Below, piece after piece: positions 1 to 5,268 of a stretch of DNA of 6,997 nucleotides. The translations under genes were made by a program, and so were the position numbers. Positions within the stretch are counted from its first letter, which is position 1, and each line of letters starts with the position of its first letter. Below the pieces are notes generated by a model that saw only the letters and a list, made by a program, of their open reading frames with translations, was not told where the DNA came from and ran no database searches. This DNA comes from Thermoplasmata archaeon (GTDB taxonomy: Archaea; Thermoplasmatota; Thermoplasmata; UBA184): assembly GCA_030064695.1 (NCBI GenBank), contig JASHYV010000102.1:1-6997 (forward strand), in the 5' to 3' direction.

Positions 1-1754
1 TCGGAGCGGAGGAGCTGGATGCACTCCTCGGCCACCTGGTCGGACTCGACGACCAGCGCCTGGAACCGGCCGCCGCCCGCGACCTGCAGGGCGGTCTTGT
101 ATCTCGGATCGAACTCGGCCAGCTCCTCGACCGTTCCCCGGATGCCGGCGATCTTGCCGAGGTTCCGCTGGGAGAGGAGGAAATCGACCGCCGCGAGCTG
201 GTTCGGGCGGGAGCCCGACTCGGCCCGCGCCTTGAGGCGGGCGTCGAGCTGGACGTAGCGCCGATTGATCTCGGCGACCTCGTTCCGGAGCCGGTCCACC
301 TCGGCGGTAAGTGACTTCTCCTGATTCTTCAGCTGGAAGAGCTCCTTCTGGAGGTCTCCGGTCGAAGCGCCACCGCCGGACTTCCCGGGCGAGGCGTCCT
401 TGATCCGCAGTTCCAGGTCCTTGACCTCGACCTCGCGCTCGCGGAGATCGTCCTCGGCCTGCGCCTGGTCCCGCTCCGCCGACTGCAGGGTGGCGTTCGC
501 GGTCTCCCGGTCCTGGACGGCGGTCTGCCACGCCTTCTGCTTCTGGTCGGCCTGCCGCTCCAGCTCGAGCTGCTGCTTCCTCGCCTGCGAGAGCTTGTCC
601 GGCGACTTCCCGGCCGGGGCGGTCGCGGACTGGATCCCCTTCGCCTGCTCGGCGGCGGTCTTCTCGAGCTCGGCGAGCTGGGCGGCGAGCTTCGACTCCT
701 GGCCGGACAGATCCGTCCGCTGCTTGGTGTCGGCCGCGACCGAGGCGGCGAGCTCCTTCGCCTGGGACTCGAGCTCCTCGAGGCCCTCCTTCAGATGGCC
801 CAGGCTCTGGTCGAGCCGGGCGTAGGCCATCTTCTTCTCATCGAGCTGGGCCTTGAACTTGAGCGCCGCTTCTCCGCCGGCCTCCGCGACGGCGCGGTCG
901 ATCTTCTCGATCGCCGCCGCGAGCTCCGATTGCCGCTGCGCGAGCTGGACGCGGTCGGCCTCCAGCCGGGCGATCTCGGCCTGGACCGCCTCGACCTGCT
1001 TCACGCAGGTCGCGAGCTCCTGTTCGGCCAGCCGGTGCCCGGCTCGGGCGAGCCGCGCCTCCGACCGGCGCTTGTCGTCCTGGAGTTGCTGGTACTCGAT
1101 AGCCTGCAGCCGCTGGCTCTCGAGGGCAGAGAGTCGGCCCTTCACGTCGCCGAGCAGAGTCTGGATGCGGCTCAGGTTCTGCTCGAGGTCGGTGCGCTTC
1201 GCGTCGGCCCGGGCGAGCTCATCGTCGTATTGGCTGATGCCGGCGAGACGCTCGACCAGCCCGCGGCGCGGCACCGGGCCCATGGTGACGACCTTGTTGA
1301 CGTCCCCCTGCTGGACCAGATTGTAGCCGTCGCCGGACAGCCGGGCATGGGAGAGGATCCCGTCGATCTCCGTCTGCGTCGTCCGCTTGCCGTTGACGTA
1401 GAAGTACGAGTAGTACCCGTCGGGGTCGCTCGGTGCGAGCTTGACGTACCGCGTGATCTCTACGTCGTTCGAGTCGACCGGCAGCAGCCGGTCCGTGTTG
1501 TCGAAGACGAGCGAGACCTCGCACTCGGTCGCGGGCTTCTTCGAGGCGCCGCCGTTGAAGAACAGGTGGGTCAGCCGCTCCGCGCGGAGCGCCTTCGAAC
1601 TGGTCGGGCCGAGCACGAAGAGGATCGAGTCGGAAATGTTGGACTTGCCCATGCCGTTGGGGCCGGCCACGCCGGTGAATCCGGACTGGAAGGGGATCTC
1701 GGTCGCGCCGGAGAACGACTTGAAGTTGCGGACCTTGATGCGCTTCAGATGCAT
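1..1754 (-). CDS. smc: Chromosome segregation/condensation protein SMC, N-terminal half (runs off left edge)
   Basis: SMC proteins are dimeric ABC-type ATPases that entrap and organise chromosomal DNA. The reading frame, translated on the minus strand, starts MHLKRIKVRNFKSF, a typical SMC N-terminus. Walker A follows at about residues 31-39 (GPNGMGKSN; most SMCs have S, C or A where this has M35). Next come the head-domain insert with FYVNGKRTTQ and the Q-loop region NLVQQGDVNKVV, then RRGLVERLAGISQYD, matching the archaeal/bacterial SMC pattern. From about residue 170 to 515 it is Glu/Lys/Gln/Ala-rich coiled coil, broken by a Gly/Ser linker (SPGKSGGGAST). The last ~60 residues (GKIAGIRGTVEELAEFD...YKTALQVAGGGRFQALVVES) are the first part of the hinge. 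About 584 codons are present; the second coil and C-terminal head lie beyond position 1. The ATG at 1754-1752 is chosen because a strong Shine-Dalgarno stands 6 nt upstream. A downstream scpA partner would be outside the window. Confidence 0.96.
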   Translation of the reverse strand, partial: MHLKRIKVRNFKSFSGATEIPFQSGFTGVAGPNGMGKSNISDSILFVLGPTSSKALRAERLTHLFFNGGASKKPATECEVSLVFDNTDRLLPVDSNDVEITRYVKLAPSDPDGYYSYFYVNGKRTTQTEIDGILSHARLSGDGYNLVQQGDVNKVVTMGPVPRRGLVERLAGISQYDDELARADAKRTDLEQNLSRIQTLLGDVKGRLSALESQRLQAIEYQQLQDDKRRSEARLARAGHRLAEQELATCVKQVEAVQAEIARLEADRVQLAQRQSELAAAIEKIDRAVAEAGGEAALKFKAQLDEKKMAYARLDQSLGHLKEGLEELESQAKELAASVAADTKQRTDLSGQESKLAAQLAELEKTAAEQAKGIQSATAPAGKSPDKLSQARKQQLELERQADQKQKAWQTAVQDRETANATLQSAERDQAQAEDDLREREVEVKDLELRIKDASPGKSGGGASTGDLQKELFQLKNQEKSLTAEVDRLRNEVAEINRRYVQLDARLKARAESGSRPNQLAAVDFLLSQRNLGKIAGIRGTVEELAEFDPRYKTALQVAGGGRFQALVVESDQVAEECIQLLRS

Positions 1755-1760
1755 CGGGCG

Positions 1761-1769
1761 CTCCTCCTC
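1761..1769 (-). promoter_or_regulatory. Shine-Dalgarno of smc
   Basis: On the minus strand GAGGAGGAG lies 6 nt before the ATG at 1754. This strong anti-16S match fixes the smc start codon and shows that the mRNA has a leader rather than being leaderless. Confidence 0.75.
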
Positions 1770-1812
1770 GTGCCTTCGTGCTGCGCTGCCGGCGTCGCCG
1801 ACGACGGGCTGT

Positions 1813-1821
1813 TTGTCGGAC
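1813..1821 (-). repeat. Inverted copy of the GTCCGACAA 9-mer
   Basis: The plus strand reads TTGTCGGAC, the exact reverse complement of the 9-mer at 2002-2010 and 2085-2093. It lies just past the predicted smc transcription start. It may be a remnant of a related element end, or a protein-binding site shared by smc and the element. Confidence 0.45.
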
Positions 1822-1856
1822 GCTTGTCAGCAGCGCTCCCCGAGCCCTGTCAGCCG

Positions 1857-1863
1857 TATTTAA
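1857..1863 (-). promoter_or_regulatory. Candidate TATA box for smc
   Basis: The minus strand reads TTAAATA here, the most A/T-rich heptamer in a GC-rich region upstream of smc. With usual archaeal spacing (~26 nt) transcription would start near 1834, leaving an ~80-nt leader that contains the Shine-Dalgarno. Two copies of TGTCAG (1825-1830 and 1849-1854 on the plus strand) sit between the box and the predicted start site, where a repressor could act. The box is inferred from composition and spacing only. Confidence 0.45.
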
Positions 1864-1921
1864 CAGGTTGGTTGGTCGGGTACTGTTCAGGTGCGGGTGG
1901 TCGAGGGGTCTCGAAGAAGGT

Positions 1922-1936
1922 CCGTTCAGTGAACGG
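1922..1936. promoter_or_regulatory. Perfect 15-nt palindrome, operator-like
   Basis: CCGTTCA-G-TGAACGG is an exact inverted repeat with a single central base. A one-base loop is too short for a stable RNA hairpin, so a binding site for a dimeric DNA-binding protein is more likely than a terminator. It lies ~60 bp upstream of the smc TATA-like box and ~65 bp outside the insertion-sequence left repeat. The binding protein is unknown. Confidence 0.45.
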
Positions 1937-2000
1937 GTGGCGATCCATTTTGCTCGAGGGAGAGCTCGATCTTCTGAACATCTTTCACTGCGGATTCTCA

Positions 2001-2018
2001 TGTCCGACAAGCGCTCGA
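2001..2018 (+). repeat. Candidate left terminal inverted repeat
   Basis: It begins TGTCCGACAAGCG and pairs imperfectly (12/18) with the inverted sequence at 3341-3358. The first 11 bases recur as a direct copy at 2084-2094. Confidence 0.45.
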
Positions 2019-2020
2019 AT

Positions 2021-2051
2021 GTCAGCCCCGGCGTCTCAAGGATTGGCTGAC
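2021..2051. repeat. Inverted repeat GTCAGCC / GGCTGAC near IS left end
   Basis: Arms at 2021-2027 and 2045-2051 are exact complements with a 17-nt spacer. They lie just inside the candidate left terminal repeat and between the two direct copies of TGTCCGACAAG. They could be a subterminal transposase-binding site or a hairpin limiting read-in transcription. Confidence 0.35.
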
Positions 2052-2083
2052 GCCCGGTAGGCGGACACTTCTCCCGGTACAGA

Positions 2084-2094
2084 TGTCCGACAAG
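2084..2094 (+). repeat. Second direct copy of TGTCCGACAAG
   Basis: An exact 11-bp repeat of the start of the left terminal repeat, 83 bp further in; extended to 16 bp the two copies agree at 14 positions. It aligns to the right repeat about as well as the outer copy, so it may be the true left end, or an internal transposase-binding site. Confidence 0.45.
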
Positions 2095-2167
2095 AGGTCC
2101 GCGGGCCATCCTTCAATGTTCACCGGCCGCGAAAGGGGATTGGCCCAGGCGCCGACACCACCATCGG

Positions 2168-3343
2168 ATGACGGCACCCGAGCTCTCGCCTTGGCCGGAC
2201 CAAAGGGCGCCGGCCCTCGCGATCGTGGCGCGGGGCGACCAGATTCGCGTGGTCTCGCCGAGCCGATTCGAAGTGCGATCGCAAAGTCGGCCGGACCGTC
2301 GCTACTCGATTTCCGTATCCCGAGAGCGGTGGAGCTGCTCCTGTCCCTTCTTTCGTTCGTTCCGACGTAGCTGCGTTCACATCCTCGCAGTACAGCTCAG
2401 GAGTCACTTCTCCGAGCCGCTGGCGGGCAATGGGGGCGTTCGAGCGTGTCGTCGCTGCGGGTCCCTTCAGACGGTCCACTTCGGACTCCGATACAATCGA
2501 CGGGAGACGGTCCGGCGGTATCTCTGCAAGATATGTGGAGTCCGATTCACGGTCGGAGCGGGTCCGCTGCGGGGTCGTTTCGATCGACGAACGGTAGCGA
2601 TTGCGCTGGATCTCTACTTTCGAGGACTCTCCTTACGGAAAGTGGCGGAGCACCTGCGTCAGGTGTACGGCCTTCCGGTCGCCCCGCCCACGATTCACCT
2701 CTGGATACGACGGGTCGTGCCCCTGGCCGCCCGCTGGATGGACGCACAAGCGCCACGGACCGGCGAACAGTGGAACGTCGATGAGACGATGGTCACCTCG
2801 GACGGAAATCCGCGATGGGTCTGGAACGTGCTGGACGCGAAGACCCGCTACCTTCTGGCGACGCATGTGACCCGCCTGCGCGGTCTGCGGGAGGCTCGAG
2901 TCCCTCTCCGTAAGGCAAAGTCCGCTTCTCCGGACCGACCGATGGCCGTCCTCACAGACGGACTCGCCGCGTACCACAAGGCAGTCGGCCGAGAACTGGC
3001 GTTTCGGAGCGGCGAGGAGGTGGTGAACCCCCACGTTCGAGTGCGATCGATTCGGGCGAAGAAGTCGAACAACTTGGTAGAGCGACTGCACGGGACGGAG
3101 AAGGAGCGTCTAAAGGTGATGCGGGGACTTCACGGGCAGAAGGGACCCAAGGTACTCATGGAGGGCCTTCGCGTGCATTACAACATGGTTCGGCCGCACT
3201 CGGCTCTGGGGACCACACCCGCGGTGGCCGCCGGACTGGCAGATCCCGGGGGCTTTCGGTGGAAGGAGATTCTCGAGCAGAGCGAAGCGACCGTGCCCAA
3301 AGGTATGGCCGAGATCGTTCTCGTCGCGCAGAGGAAGTCGTAG
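2168..3343 (+). CDS. DDE transposase (IS6/IS240-like) with N-terminal SWIM zinc finger and zinc ribbon
   Basis: Catalyses cut-and-paste or replicative movement of the surrounding element. The 391-aa protein has three parts. Residues 55-71 carry W-x-C57-x-C59-x9-C69-x-H71, the SWIM zinc-finger pattern. Residues 94-123 hold two CxxC pairs (C94/C97 and C120/C123), a zinc ribbon typical of transposase DNA-binding regions. A helix-turn-helix-like segment (~145-182, LSLRKVAEHL) leads into the RNase H-fold catalytic core, with D205 in WNVDET, D264 in LTDGLAAY and E305 in NNLVERLHGTEKERLK, and the C-terminal RPHSALG motif common in rve-type transposases. IS6 transposases are usually ~230-260 aa; the extra length is the N-terminal zinc-binding region. 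The frame is intact with all three acidic residues, so activity is plausible. No Shine-Dalgarno or clear TATA precedes the ATG at 2168, so the exact start is uncertain. The stop codon falls inside the right terminal repeat. Confidence 0.9.
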   Translation: MTAPELSPWPDQRAPALAIVARGDQIRVVSPSRFEVRSQSRPDRRYSISVSRERWSCSCPFFRSFRRSCVHILAVQLRSHFSEPLAGNGGVRACRRCGSLQTVHFGLRYNRRETVRRYLCKICGVRFTVGAGPLRGRFDRRTVAIALDLYFRGLSLRKVAEHLRQVYGLPVAPPTIHLWIRRVVPLAARWMDAQAPRTGEQWNVDETMVTSDGNPRWVWNVLDAKTRYLLATHVTRLRGLREARVPLRKAKSASPDRPMAVLTDGLAAYHKAVGRELAFRSGEEVVNPHVRVRSIRAKKSNNLVERLHGTEKERLKVMRGLHGQKGPKVLMEGLRVHYNMVRPHSALGTTPAVAAGLADPGGFRWKEILEQSEATVPKGMAEIVLVAQRKS

Positions 3344-3358
3344 AACACTCGTTAGACA
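3341..3358 (-). repeat. Candidate right terminal inverted repeat
   Basis: Read on the minus strand it starts TGTCTAACGAGTGTTC and resembles the left end at 2001-2018. It contains the transposase stop codon (TAG, 3341-3343), the compact arrangement expected of an insertion sequence. Confidence 0.45.
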
Positions 3359-3476
3359 ACCTCACAAGCGCAGTGACCATTCAGATCCAAGCCAGCTCGC
3401 CGCGTGAGCGGCTCAATGATTCACGGAGCACAGGACGTCGCGTGGAGTCTCGGATTGGTGTGCATCGGGTAGGATA

Positions 3477-4460
3477 ATGGTCGCGAGTGCGACGGGCGTC
3501 GTGTGGGTCGAGGGCAGCGTCAAGGATCGGCGGCGGGATGCGTTGGCATACGGGCTGTTGGTCATCTTCGGTGCAGTGGATATTTTCGGCTACCTCGTTC
3601 TCGTTGGCGGCCCCGGCGCTCCCGCCTGGGCCACCGGGGTCCTCGTCGGCTCACTGGCGGCCATGGTGTCCGTATTCCTGCTTGTCGGAGCCATGCTGGA
3701 GGCCCGAGCCGTTGGCGTCTGGGACGGCGGTGTGATAGTACGGAAACGTCTCCGGCCAGACCTCGTTCTGACCTGGGACCGGTTCGAGCCGTATTTTTCC
3801 CGGCAGTCTTCCCCGGGGTTCACGCTGTCTTATCGGACAAGAACCGGCGGATCCGGACTCGTCCGCATCACACCGGAGCAGTGGGAGGCGATTGCGTCCC
3901 ATCCCGGCGCTCCCCGATGGGAGGGCTCGAAGGCGCGGGGCTCGATCGCGGCGGAGACTGCTACTACCATTTCGGGGGGCCCTCCGGTGTGGACCTACGG
4001 AAGGGCGATCAGCAGGTCGGGCGGACTTGCCGTCGTTCTCACGTTCGTCGCCTCGTGGCTTCTGCTGAGCTTCGCTTGGGGCGGCCTGTCCGTGGCGGCT
4101 GGAACCGTTACCGTGGCTTGGGCACTGGGCCTCGGACTAGCCACAGCCACGATCGGCGCCTTCGGAGCCGGAGCGCTGATCGGCACCAGTCTGGCCTTCC
4201 CGATTGCCGTGGCGCCGGTTCCAGAAGGTATCTGGCTGAAACGTAGGCTCCTTGGGAATAGGATGGTAGCCTGGCAGGATCTGCAGCCGGACCTCCTCGA
4301 CCCCAAGCCGAGCCAATTTCACGTTCGGGTCCGGGGCGGGACATTCCAGGACGGCGTTATTTGGCTGACTCCGGCCCAGGCTCGCGCCGTGGCCCACAGC
4401 CCACACGCCCCTCCGTGGCCGATGTCGGAGGCCGCCCGTCGAAAATGGATCGGTGACTAG
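3477..4460 (+). CDS. Membrane protein with duplicated TM + PH-like domain unit, function unknown
   Basis: A 327-aa protein not assignable to a named family. Hydrophobic helices occur at about residues 23-44 and 52-74. A soluble strand-rich stretch follows (76-148) with V-x-V-x-DGGVIVRKRL..LTWDRFEPYF...FTLSYRTR...LVRITPEQWEAIASHPGAPRW. The plan then repeats: helices between ~184 and 246, then a second strand-rich stretch (247-314) with PEGIWLKRRLLGNRMVAWQDLQP...FHVRVRG...VIWLTPAQARAVAHSPHAPPW. The two halves align over strand order, the W-D-x-x-x-P turn, the TPxQ helix and the AP-x-W end, so the gene arose by internal duplication. The pattern resembles membrane-attached bacterial-PH-like (bPH2/YcxB-type) proteins; this is inference. 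It is probably an integral cytoplasmic-membrane protein with both domains facing inward. It stands alone, 118 nt after the insertion sequence. No clear Shine-Dalgarno is seen, only GGGTAGGATA before the ATG. Confidence 0.75.
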   Translation: MVASATGVVWVEGSVKDRRRDALAYGLLVIFGAVDIFGYLVLVGGPGAPAWATGVLVGSLAAMVSVFLLVGAMLEARAVGVWDGGVIVRKRLRPDLVLTWDRFEPYFSRQSSPGFTLSYRTRTGGSGLVRITPEQWEAIASHPGAPRWEGSKARGSIAAETATTISGGPPVWTYGRAISRSGGLAVVLTFVASWLLLSFAWGGLSVAAGTVTVAWALGLGLATATIGAFGAGALIGTSLAFPIAVAPVPEGIWLKRRLLGNRMVAWQDLQPDLLDPKPSQFHVRVRGGTFQDGVIWLTPAQARAVAHSPHAPPWPMSEAARRKWIGD

Positions 4461-4936
4461 CCGGCACGGGGCCTCGACGTAAGTCACCCTTCCTTTACAA
4501 GCGAGGGGACGCTAGGTGGGAGCACCCGTACAGTTGACAGTACCGGTTGGTCGGGCACTGCGGGCCTTCCTGAGGGGGGACCCGGTCTTCTCCCGAGGAT
4601 CGCCGGGGTCGCGGGAGCCGGTTCGGTGCCCTTCGATCCGGCCCGAGTCTCGGCGCGCGCGGCCGAGGCAAGAGATGCCCTTATCGCGCGGTCGCGCCAG
4701 TCGCGGCCCGGCGGATGGCGGCGGAGTGCCCTGCGTGTGGAGCCGACCAGTGGCGGCTCCGGCTTCTCGCCCCCGACACGGTCCACCGGACGCTGCCGCG
4801 GGCTCTGGGGCTGACGTACGCGCTTCCACTCCGCGCGCTGGGTGCCTCTCTGCGACCGGCGTTTCTCGTCGAGGCCACGAGGACCTAGAAGGGTACCCGG
4901 AGGGAGGGCGGCGAAGCGTCGAGGTCCGGCTCCGCC
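4461..4936. other. Intergenic stretch with possible decayed or small coding sequence
   Basis: No gene with a recognised product fills these 476 nt. On the plus strand, plausible protein-like segments occur in three successive frames: from a GTG at 4516 (VGAPVQLTVPVGRALRAF), then around 4623-4714 (VPFDPARVSARAAEARDAL), then from the ATG at 4715. This could be one gene broken by two frameshifts, or simply GC-rich open frames. The long frame 4516-5160 runs antisense into the AbrB-like gene and loses protein character after ~4620, so it is not called as a gene. No RNA gene was seen. Confidence 0.4.
4715..4888 (+). CDS. Possible small CxxC (zinc-knuckle) protein, 57 aa
   Basis: A short frame starting MAAECPACGADQWRLRLL and ending LRPAFLVEATRT. 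The CPACG motif near the N-terminus is a typical half-site of an archaeal zinc ribbon, but only one CxxC is present, so a second pair would have to come from a partner or has been lost. By hand count 46 of 57 codons end in G or C, and second positions are clearly less GC-rich, as in true coding sequence here. There is no good Shine-Dalgarno (GGCGG precedes the ATG). It may be the 3' end of a larger frameshifted gene beginning near 4516. The function is unknown. Confidence 0.35.
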   Translation: MAAECPACGADQWRLRLLAPDTVHRTLPRALGLTYALPLRALGASLRPAFLVEATRT

Positions 4937-5179
4937 TCAGCGGCGCGCGAGCGTCTTCCGCTGCACGATCTCTTCGAGCCCTCCGGAGCCGCGCGACCGC
5001 CGGGCGGGTCGTGGCCCCAAGGACGGTTGCACCCAGAGGCTCGACCCGCGCACGAGGACTTCGAGCTCCTGACCGTTGGTCCAGCCCAGCTCCCGGATCC
5101 GCTTGGGCGGGATCGAGACCACCCAGCGGTAGTAGGTGGTCCCCTCGTAGACCCGATTGACGACCTTGTGCAGCCGCAT
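4937..5179 (-). CDS. SpoVT/AbrB-like (swapped-hairpin) DNA-binding protein, 80 aa
   Basis: A small transcription factor or antitoxin-like protein expected to dimerise and bind DNA. Residues ~1-52 (MRLHKVVNRVYEGTTYYRWV, then VSIPPKRIRELGWTNGQELEV and LVRGSSLWVQPS) follow the AbrB/MazE pattern: a strand, the V-S-I-P-x-x-I-R-E-L-G-W turn-helix, G-Q-E-L-E-V and a final strand. The C-terminal ~28 residues are basic (RPARRSRGSGGLEEIVQRK) with no known domain. Archaeal AbrB-like proteins are often single-domain and this length. No toxin gene is adjacent, so a toxin-antitoxin role is unsupported. It is transcribed divergently from the M29-like gene with a shared TATA region, so it could autoregulate and control that gene; this is inference. 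The ATG at 5179 is supported by GGAG 7 nt upstream. Confidence 0.82.
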   Translation of the reverse strand: MRLHKVVNRVYEGTTYYRWVVSIPPKRIRELGWTNGQELEVLVRGSSLWVQPSLGPRPARRSRGSGGLEEIVQRKTLARR

Positions 5180-5186
5180 CGTGGAA

Positions 5187-5190
5187 CTCC
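5187..5190 (-). promoter_or_regulatory. Shine-Dalgarno of the AbrB-like gene
   Basis: GGAG on the minus strand lies 7 nt before the ATG at 5179. It implies a leadered mRNA, in contrast to the divergent gene, which looks leaderless. Confidence 0.55.
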
Positions 5191-5237
5191 GCGCTCGAGG
5201 GCCGGTGAGCCCTTTTAGGAAGCTAATGCGACTCCGA

Positions 5238-5246
5238 CTTATATAG
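5238..5246. promoter_or_regulatory. Shared, near-symmetric TATA box of the divergent pair
   Basis: CTTATATAG on the plus strand reads CTATATAAG on the minus strand, so one A/T-rich element can serve both directions. On the plus strand TTATATA is centred at 5242, 27 nt before the ATG at 5269, the classical archaeal distance to a start site and consistent with a leaderless transcript. On the minus strand it predicts initiation near 5216, giving an ~37-nt leader with a Shine-Dalgarno. A second minus-strand A-rich motif (CTAAAAGG, ~5211-5218) is a weaker alternative. Confidence 0.65.
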
Positions 5247-5268
5247 GACCCCCCGAATGGAGAGCCCG

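Larger units (their letters stand above)
1755..2000. other. smc upstream intergenic region (continues as IS left end to 2167)
   Basis: No convincing gene is seen between the smc start and the transposase start at 2168, a 413-nt gap. Open frames here have no recognisable protein character. The stretch holds the smc ribosome-binding site, a TATA-like box, repeated TGTCAG/GTCCGACAA words and a perfect 15-nt palindrome. From 2001 it is probably the left end of the insertion sequence. Confidence 0.6.
2001..3358 (+). mobile_element. Insertion sequence carrying an IS6/IS240-like DDE transposase
   Basis: A single intact transposase gene is bracketed by imperfect terminal inverted repeats, 2001-2018 (left) and 3341-3358 (right, inverted), giving a 1358-bp element. 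The repeats match at 12 of 18 positions and five of the six mismatches are transitions. A second left-end-like copy starts at 2084, so a 1275-bp element is an alternative. No clean target duplication abuts these ends; CTCA occurs at 1997-2000 and 3361-3364, two bases off the right end, and may be chance. The element's codons are less GC-rich at third positions than the flanking genes, consistent with recent acquisition. Boundaries are tentative; the transposase itself is secure. Confidence 0.7.

Noticed and set aside
795..2060. Long plus-strand open frame of 421 codons over smc
   Set aside because: It is the antisense shadow of the smc coding sequence: repetitive Leu/Arg/Gly-rich content, no recognisable domain, and it runs into the intergenic region. 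The minus-strand SMC frame explains this stretch.
1997..3364. CTCA as a target-site duplication of the insertion sequence
   Set aside because: The left CTCA abuts the candidate end, but the right copy is 2 bp off, and four bases match too easily by chance.
4516..5160. Plus-strand 214-codon frame starting at GTG 4516 as a single gene
   Set aside because: After about residue 35 the sequence becomes low-complexity Arg/Pro/Ser/Gly and it overlaps the AbrB-like gene antisense. Only the first segment might be a remnant of coding sequence.
4937..5179. AbrB-like gene as the antitoxin of a toxin-antitoxin pair
   Set aside because: No PIN, MazF-like or other toxin frame lies next to it on either strand; the flanking genes are a weak ORF and an M29-like protein.
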